From an uncultured Bacillota bacterium (lineage in GTDB: Bacteria > Bacillota_I > Bacilli_A > Izemoplasmatales > UBA1188), in assembly GCA_937907585.1 (NCBI GenBank), contig CALCVH010000072.1:1-18580 (forward strand): a DNA stretch of 18,580 nucleotides, written 5' to 3'. The translations under genes were made by a program, and so were the position numbers. A model generated the notes under the pieces. It made no database searches. It worked only from the letters and a program-made list of their open reading frames with translations, and was not told where the DNA came from. Below, in pieces: positions 15,438-18,580 of the stretch. Numbering within the stretch: position 1 is the stretch's first letter; every line of letters begins with the position of its first letter.

Positions 15438-15992
15438 ATGATTTATTTAATTGGTGGTTCAAGCAAATCAGGAAAAAGTTATATATCTAAAAAGATAATG
15501 GAAGAAAAAAATATTCCATTCTTTTCAACTGATTTCTTATTATGGAGCTTAGGTGGAAAGAATGGACTTTTTAGTTATTTTGATTCATCTAATAAAGTAT
15601 CGCCTATATTAGAAGAATATATTTTAAAGATATTATTCTTTATAAATAAAAACAATCAAGATTATGTTATAGAGGGTACGCATATTACATTATCACTATA
15701 TTTAAAGGTAAAATCTTTATATAAAGATAATGTGAAAGGTATATTCTTAGGATATATAAATACTACACCACTAGATAAATATAATGAAATTAAAAAATAT
15801 GAAAACAATGATTCAAATAAATGGTATTCATATTTATCTAAAGATGAATTCTTAACTTTTATTTCAGATCAAATAAATGAATCTAAGCTTTTAAAAGAAG
15901 AGCTAAACTCTAAATCATTAGATTTATTTTATGAAGTAAATAATATAGAAAAAGACTATAAATATATTATAGATAAACTATTCGAGATGTAG
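15438..15992 (+). CDS. P-loop kinase-like protein, unknown substrate
   Basis: The 184-residue protein starts with a hydrophobic strand and a Walker A loop, GSSKSGKS (7-14), as in small-molecule kinases and adenylylsulfate- or shikimate-kinase-like folds. STDFLLWSLG follows where acceptor binding is usual, and VIEGTH (about 77-82) resembles the second acidic strand. Lysine-rich lid-like segments occur later. I cannot name the substrate. It sits 1 base after the HAD gene. Its last three codons and stop (15983-15992) coincide with the first ten bases of tRNA-Pro, so tRNA maturation would cut the message just before the stop codon. Confidence 0.7.
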   Translation: MIYLIGGSSKSGKSYISKKIMEEKNIPFFSTDFLLWSLGGKNGLFSYFDSSNKVSPILEEYILKILFFINKNNQDYVIEGTHITLSLYLKVKSLYKDNVKGIFLGYINTTPLDKYNEIKKYENNDSNKWYSYLSKDEFLTFISDQINESKLLKEELNSKSLDLFYEVNNIEKDYKYIIDKLFEM

Positions 15993-16054
15993 CGTAGTGG
16001 TAACGCGCTGGGTTCGGGACTCAGAGATCGAAGGTTCAAGTCCTTTCATCTCGA
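15983..16054 (+). tRNA. tRNA-Pro (CGG anticodon)
   Basis: A full cloverleaf folds: acceptor CGAGATG (15983-15989) with CATCTCG (16047-16053), D-stem GCG/CGC, anticodon stem CTGGG/CTCAG around TTCGGGA (anticodon CGG), a 5-base variable loop and T-arm GAAGG-TTCAAGT-CCTTT. The C1-G72 pair and discriminator A73 are characteristic of bacterial tRNA-Pro. The sequence continues CAC, so CCA is not encoded. The gene starts within the kinase-like reading frame. Confidence 0.93.
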
Positions 16055-16068
16055 CACTTGAAACTTTT

Positions 16069-16107
16069 GTGTTGATAAGAGATTTTGTCTCAAGTCAACA
16101 CTTTTTT
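16069..16107 (+). terminator. intrinsic terminator of the HAD-kinase-tRNA unit
   Basis: GTGTTGA (16069-16075) pairs with TCAACAC (16095-16101), with a second stem GAGA/TCTC inside around TTTTG, followed by six T. It lies 14 bases after the tRNA. Confidence 0.9.
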
Positions 16108-16122
16108 GTTATTTTGGGGTAT

Positions 16123-16170
16123 TTTTACTAGGGTTCAAGTCCTGTTATTAGTAAAATTGCCTAGTTTTTT
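16123..16170 (+). other. tRNA T-arm-like fragment with two exclusive hairpins
   Basis: GGTTCAAGTCCT (16132-16143) repeats the T-arm bases of tRNA-Pro at 16033-16044, 99 bases away. It lies inside an 8-bp perfect stem, TTTTACTA (16123-16130) with TAGTAAAA (16149-16156). A competing stem uses the same ACTA: ACTAGG (16127-16132) with CCTAGT (16160-16165) and then a T-run. It may be a decayed tRNA, an attachment-site scar or an attenuator. The rest of 16108-16410 contains the dyad listed next and AT-rich, gene-free sequence. Confidence 0.35.
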
Positions 16171-16225
16171 ATTGCATTGTATTGGATTGATTCAACTTCA
16201 TAAAAAAGCTTTAGTGTATTTTTTC

Positions 16226-16260
16226 ATGACAGGTATACGATTGTTCACCTTTCGTGTCAT
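16226..16260. repeat. inverted repeat upstream of the HTH/zinc-knuckle gene
   Basis: ATGACA (16226-16231) and TGTCAT (16255-16260) are perfect inverted arms, with GGT and ACC inside. It could be an operator or a weak hairpin. CGTGT is repeated just after (16253-16257 and 16262-16266). Confidence 0.3.
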
Positions 16261-16410
16261 TCGTGTAAATAACATATTTCTTTTATAAATAGGTTTATTT
16301 TTAATAATTATTCCCCTTTTTATTGGATGGGAAAAAAATAAAAAAATTTTTGAAAAAAGGTGTTCAAAATGAAGATTTTTGTCCCTTATCTATTGAAGGA
16401 GGTAAGTTAT

Positions 16411-16662
16411 ATGGTTAAAGAAGAAGTTATTAAGCTTAAAATTGAAGGAAAATCCTACAGTGAGATTTCAAGAATCATAGGAGTAAATGAGTCTACAGCT
16501 AAAACTATTTATAATAGATTTAAGAGTAGTCATCCTGAATCATTTTGCCCTATGTGTTCAAAGTTCTTAATTCAAACTAAAGGGCATCGCCAGAAAAGAT
16601 TCTGTTCTAGTAAATGTAAAGACCATTACTGGAACTTAATGAAAAACCAAAAGAATAAGTAA
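16411..16662 (+). CDS. helix-turn-helix protein with C-terminal zinc knuckle
   Basis: The 83-residue protein has an N-terminal helix-turn-helix of the sigma-70 region 4/transposase type (about 3-40; IEGKSYSEISRIIGVNEST) and a C-terminal Cys4 knuckle, C46-x2-C49 and C65-x3-C69 (CPMC, FCSSKCKDHYWN). Proteins with this HTH plus CPxC/FCSxxC tail are common next to recombinases in Firmicutes mobile elements; the role is not known to me. The start is ATG 16411, because AAGGAGG lies 8 bases upstream; the in-frame GTG at 16360 has no such site. It is convergent with the serine recombinase gene, with a hairpin between their ends. Confidence 0.75.
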   Translation: MVKEEVIKLKIEGKSYSEISRIIGVNESTAKTIYNRFKSSHPESFCPMCSKFLIQTKGHRQKRFCSSKCKDHYWNLMKNQKNK

Positions 16663-16677
16663 GGAAACTTATGAGAG

Positions 16678-16707
16678 ACTAGCCAATATTTAAACTGGCT
16701 AGTTTTT
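16678..16707 (+). terminator. intrinsic terminator after the HTH/zinc-knuckle gene
   Basis: ACTAGCCA (16678-16685) pairs perfectly with TGGCTAGT (16696-16703) around a 10-base loop, then TTTTTCATTTTTT. The T-run is on the plus strand only; the recombinase stop lies within the run. Confidence 0.85.
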
Positions 16708-17300
16708 CATTTTTTATGTTCTCTAACCAATCTAAAGAACGTACCTCTAGATACTCCTATAATATTAGCAGCTTCAGTATTTGTTATTTTATGATTAATA
16801 TATTTATCTAATATTTCATTGGTGTTATGTGGCAAAACTACTTTTGGTCTGCCAAACTTAACACCTTTTTCTTTTGCGATTCTGATTCCTTCAGCCTGTC
16901 TTTCTCTTATATTATTTCTTTCATTTTCTGCTACAAATGATAATACTTGAAGAACAATATCACTTATAAATTTTCCAACTAGATTTTTACCTTCAATCCT
17001 AGTATCAAGTAGTGGCATATCAAGTACCTTTATATCAGCACCTATGGTTTTTGTAATATGAGCCCATTCCTCAAGTATCATATGATAATTTCTACCTAGA
17101 CGATCTATTGATTTAACAATTAGTAGGTCATCCTTTTTTAATTTCTTAATTAACTTTTTATAGTTAGTCCTATCAAAATCCTTACCTGATTCTTTATCTA
17201 CATAGATAAATTTATCATCCACCCCAAATTCTTTAATTTCTACATATTGCCTATCGATATTTTGTTGTTTAGTTGAAACTCTAATATAAGCATAAATCAA
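16707..17300 (-). CDS. small serine recombinase, resolvase/invertase type
   Basis: The 197-residue protein has the N-terminal resolvase catalytic domain with YIRVSTKQQN (catalytic Ser9) and KSIDRLGRN, the conserved arginine region. A long E-helix follows, with ENERNNIRERQAEGIRIAKEKG, ending in KFGRPK, the signature just before the DNA-binding domain. A C-terminal helix-turn-helix (about 155-195; TNTEAANIIGVSRGTFFR) completes the Hin/Tn3 type. It cuts and rejoins DNA through a phosphoserine intermediate. The best start is TTG at 17300, since CGGAGG lies 8 bases upstream and the protein then begins MIYAYIRVST as in relatives; the GTG at 17309 would overlap that site. A 28-bp palindrome lies just before it. 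Confidence 0.92.
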   Translation of the reverse strand: MIYAYIRVSTKQQNIDRQYVEIKEFGVDDKFIYVDKESGKDFDRTNYKKLIKKLKKDDLLIVKSIDRLGRNYHMILEEWAHITKTIGADIKVLDMPLLDTRIEGKNLVGKFISDIVLQVLSFVAENERNNIRERQAEGIRIAKEKGVKFGRPKVVLPHNTNEILDKYINHKITNTEAANIIGVSRGTFFRLVREHKK

Positions 17301-17310
17301 CTTAATCACC

Positions 17311-17338
17311 TCCGTATTATATACATCTATAAAACGGA
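17311..17338. repeat. 28-bp imperfect palindrome, candidate recombination or operator site
   Basis: Arms TCCGTATTATATA (17311-17323) and, reversed, TCCGTTTTATAGA (17326-17338) agree at 11 of 13 positions around a central CA. The size and 2-bp centre resemble resolvase and invertase crossover sites. It ends within the ribosome-binding region of the recombinase gene, so it could equally be an autoregulatory operator. No second copy was found by eye in the window. Confidence 0.45.
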
Positions 17339-17361
17339 AAATTTATCAAGTGATAAGTAAT

Positions 17362-17411
17362 AAAAAAGAGGCATCAGTAACGATATAAAAATGTATACCT
17401 TTTGATACCTC
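17362..17411 (-). terminator. nested hairpin with U-run on the minus strand
   Basis: On the minus strand GAGGTATC (from 17411) pairs with GATGCCTC (17368-17375) in 8 bp with one G-T; inside, GGTATA pairs with TATATC. Six T follow (17367-17362). It would stop transcripts entering toward the recombinase from the right, or act in a leader. The spacer 17310-17549 otherwise holds the palindrome, an extended -10 and a leader hairpin. Confidence 0.55.
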
Positions 17412-17476
17412 AGATTATTTCACTAATTTACCAAAATTATATCACATATTTTCTAAAAAATCTCTATTTTTTTCTG

Positions 17477-17485
17477 TGTTATGAT
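17477..17485 (+). promoter_or_regulatory. extended -10 promoter of the HTH-methylase pair
   Basis: TG at 17477-17478, one base, then TATGAT (17480-17485) form an extended -10. No clear -35 is present. Transcription would start near 17492, giving a ~58-base leader that includes the hairpin at the start codon. Confidence 0.4.
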
Positions 17486-17508
17486 AAACTCCAATAATTC
17501 ATACAATT

Positions 17509-17548
17509 TGAGACTTCAAAGGCTTCGCTAGTCGATTAAATGGTCTCA
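17509..17548 (+). promoter_or_regulatory. leader hairpin abutting the HTH start codon
   Basis: TGAGAC (17509-17514) pairs with GTCTCA (17543-17548), closing a 28-base loop that ends one base before the ATG at 17550. There is no Shine-Dalgarno next to the ATG; AAAGG (17518-17522) is in the loop. It could control translation or be an operator. Confidence 0.3.
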
Positions 17549-17549
17549 T

Positions 17550-17753
17550 ATGATCGATTATCAAAAGGCAGTAAAAGACTTACAAGATAAGTTAATTATG
17601 ACACAAGCAGAATTTGCATATATGCTTGGTGTTTCTTTTACCTCAATCAATAGATGGAAAAACGGTCTTAATAGACCAACAACAGTTGCTAGAAAGCAAA
17701 TAGTGCAGCTTTGTAAAGAAAACAATATCGAATTGAAAGAGGTAAATGAATAA
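17550..17753 (+). CDS. small HTH DNA-binding protein
   Basis: The 67-residue protein is a single helix-turn-helix of the Cro/XRE or MerR-like small type, with LIMTQAEFAYMLGVSFTSIN, then RWKNGLNRPTTVARKQI and a C-terminal helix. Such proteins often precede, or are fused to, DNA adenine methylases in Firmicutes plasmids and integrative elements. Here the stop and the methylase ATG share one base (TAATG), so the two were expressed together. No Shine-Dalgarno is seen at the ATG; an out-of-frame ATG lies 10 bases upstream. Codon junctions (TTT-GCA, GTT-GCT) differ from the core genes. Confidence 0.75.
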   Translation: MIDYQKAVKDLQDKLIMTQAEFAYMLGVSFTSINRWKNGLNRPTTVARKQIVQLCKENNIELKEVNE

Positions 17754-18010
17754 TGCGATATTTGGGAAATAAAGAATCAATTGTAAGTGAAATAGTAGAT
17801 TTAATAGATAGAAAGGGGCTTCTAACTAATCGATGCTCTTTCTTTGGTGCCTTTTGTGGAACCGGAACTGTTAGTAATGCTGTAAAGGATAAATTTGAAA
17901 TAATACTTAATGATAATCTTTGCTTAGCGACAACATTTTAAATAGGGCGCATAGTTAAAGACTATTGCAAATATAGTACTTTTTGGGTTGAATGGAGATT
18001 GAATAAATGA
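17753..18010 (+). pseudogene. broken D12-class DNA adenine methylase
   Basis: The first 62 residues match the N-terminus of a Dam-like N6-adenine methyltransferase: RYLGNKESI at 2-10 and the SAM-binding motif FCGTGTVSNA at 34-43, then ND at 53-54. A TAA at 17939-17941 ends the frame, whereas intact enzymes have about 260 residues or more. Past the stop the same frame stays open for 22 more codons (GRIVKDYCKYSTF is still family-like) and ends in TGA 18008-18010, overlapping the next ATG. The DPPY catalytic motif and most of the enzyme are missing, so it has both a nonsense change and a large deletion. It cannot methylate DNA. Confidence 0.75.
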
Positions 18011-18321
18011 ATGAGTTATGTGAAACAATTATTATTAAAGATAATGAATTGACGGATGAACTGAGAGATGAATGTATCCAAATTTTTAATAAAGTTAGAA
18101 ACATGTCGTTAGAAGAAAGAAGACTTCATTATGAGGAACTCAATTTATTACTTCAAAAGATTTTAAATAACAAAAATAAAAATTATAATGATTTTGTTAA
18201 TAAATTAAAGCAAAAAGATTTGATAATTCCGGTGCAAATTGCAAGCATTCGTGATTCTGAAACCGAAAACATAATAATAAAGATATTTGCAATTTTAACA
18301 AATGATTTGGAGGTAAGATAA
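18007..18321 (+). CDS. hypothetical protein, helical
   Basis: I do not recognise this 104-residue protein. It has a charged helical N-terminal half (LTDELRDECIQIFNKV, LEERRLHYEELNLLLQKIL) and a lysine-rich middle, then a more hydrophobic end, IPVQIASIRD and IIIKIFAILTND. There is no membrane helix or signal peptide. GGAG (17994-17997) lies about 9 bases before the ATG. The start overlaps the relic methylase frame by 4 bases, and the stop abuts the lipoprotein ATG, which follows with no gap. It could be an accessory or immunity-type protein of the mobile region; that is speculation. Confidence 0.6.
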   Translation: MNELCETIIIKDNELTDELRDECIQIFNKVRNMSLEERRLHYEELNLLLQKILNNKNKNYNDFVNKLKQKDLIIPVQIASIRDSETENIIIKIFAILTNDLEVR

Positions 18322-18580
18322 ATGATCAAAAAAAGAATTCTATTTCTTATGTTAATTGGTTTTGTTGTGATTTCCCTTTGTTCTTGTGGTTCTAAAAAGT
18401 CTACTATTATATGGAAAAATTACGATGGGACAGTTTTAGAAATTGATAATAATGTTACTGAAGGATCTATGCCATCTTATGACGGATTTGCCCCAACCAA
18501 AGCATCTACTGCACAATATTCATACACATTTACTGGCTGGTCTCCATCGATAACTGCTGTAACAGGTGATAAAACTTACA
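18322..18580 (+). CDS. surface lipoprotein with InlB-B/Listeria-Bacteroides-type repeat (partial)
   Basis: The frame opens at ATG 18322 with GGAGG 8 bases upstream and runs off the window after 86 codons. The N-terminus is a lipoprotein signal: MIKKRI, a hydrophobic core and a lipobox LCSC, with Cys22 the likely lipidated residue. It continues as a beta-rich repeat, IIWKNYDGTVLEIDNN, then PSYDGFAPTKAST and YSYTFTGWSPSITAVTGD, the wording of the Listeria-Bacteroides/InlB B-repeat family that forms stalks on Firmicutes surface proteins. It starts 1 base after the preceding stop, so both may be co-expressed. The full size and any adhesive domain are unseen. Confidence 0.8.
   Translation, partial: MIKKRILFLMLIGFVVISLCSCGSKKSTIIWKNYDGTVLEIDNNVTEGSMPSYDGFAPTKASTAQYSYTFTGWSPSITAVTGDKTY

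Noticed and set aside
16033..16143. tRNA-Pro as a proven integration site for the accessory region
   Set aside because: The 12-bp repeat is the part shared by many tRNAs, and small resolvase-type recombinases do not usually insert at tRNA ends; a tyrosine integrase is not visible.
16085..16288. A 67-codon open frame on the plus strand after tRNA-Pro
   Set aside because: It begins at a TTG inside the terminator hairpin, has no ribosome-binding site and reads across the T-arm fragment; its hydrophobic make-up follows from T-rich DNA.
1..18580. Mycoplasma-type code (TGA as tryptophan)
   Set aside because: Several genes end at TGA with correct neighbours and lengths, and tryptophans are TGG throughout.
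1..18580. CRISPR array, tandem repeats or insertion-sequence ends
   Set aside because: No regularly spaced repeats and no transposase with matching terminal repeats were found by eye.

Overview
The window reads as a low-GC, anaerobic, Gram-positive-type bacterium of the Firmicutes/Mollicutes-related Bacilli, probably an uncultured gut lineage (inference). The base composition is strongly AT-rich and Shine-Dalgarno sites are AGGAGG-like. TGA is a real stop and tryptophan is TGG, so the mycoplasma code is not used. An anaerobic (class III) ribonucleotide reductase and its activase are present. The tRNA does not encode its CCA end.

Region 1 (1-8272) is core. On the minus strand lie a YhhN-like membrane protein and a membrane-anchored rhodanese-fold protein lacking the catalytic Cys. 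Divergent from them is a tightly packed plus-strand operon: efp, a CNNM/CorC-type transporter, a sirtuin, a small membrane protein, glmU, an M24B Xaa-Pro aminopeptidase and nrdG. Most junctions overlap by 1-8 bases, and the operon ends at a strong bidirectional terminator (8246-8272).

Region 2 (8291-13427) is on the minus strand: an M32 carboxypeptidase, then a 372-base AT-rich spacer with a candidate ~100-nt small RNA or leader, then nrdD fused to a C-terminal glutaredoxin/thioredoxin-like CPNC domain, then a thioredoxin-reductase-like flavoprotein starting 1 base later. The flavoprotein keeps its CxxC but has lost the usual NADPH-binding signatures. The pair looks like a dedicated electron path to the class III reductase.

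Region 3 (13521-14688) is a three-gene cassette: an HTH regulator with a DUF3791-like C-terminus, a DUF3990-type ADP-ribosyltransferase-like protein and a 67-residue helical protein. It resembles a toxin-antitoxin module. The first gene appears to be transcribed without a leader, and the cassette's codon-junction habits differ from the core genes.

Region 4 (14743-16107) holds a HAD phosphatase, a P-loop kinase-like gene whose 3' end overlaps tRNA-Pro(CGG), and a strong terminator.

Region 5 (16108-18580) is accessory and mobile in character. It has a tRNA T-arm-like fragment, an HTH/zinc-knuckle protein, a small serine recombinase (TTG start) with a 28-bp crossover-site-like palindrome beside it, an HTH protein followed by a broken DNA adenine methylase, an unknown 104-residue protein, and the start of a surface lipoprotein with an InlB-B/Listeria-Bacteroides-type repeat that runs off the window.
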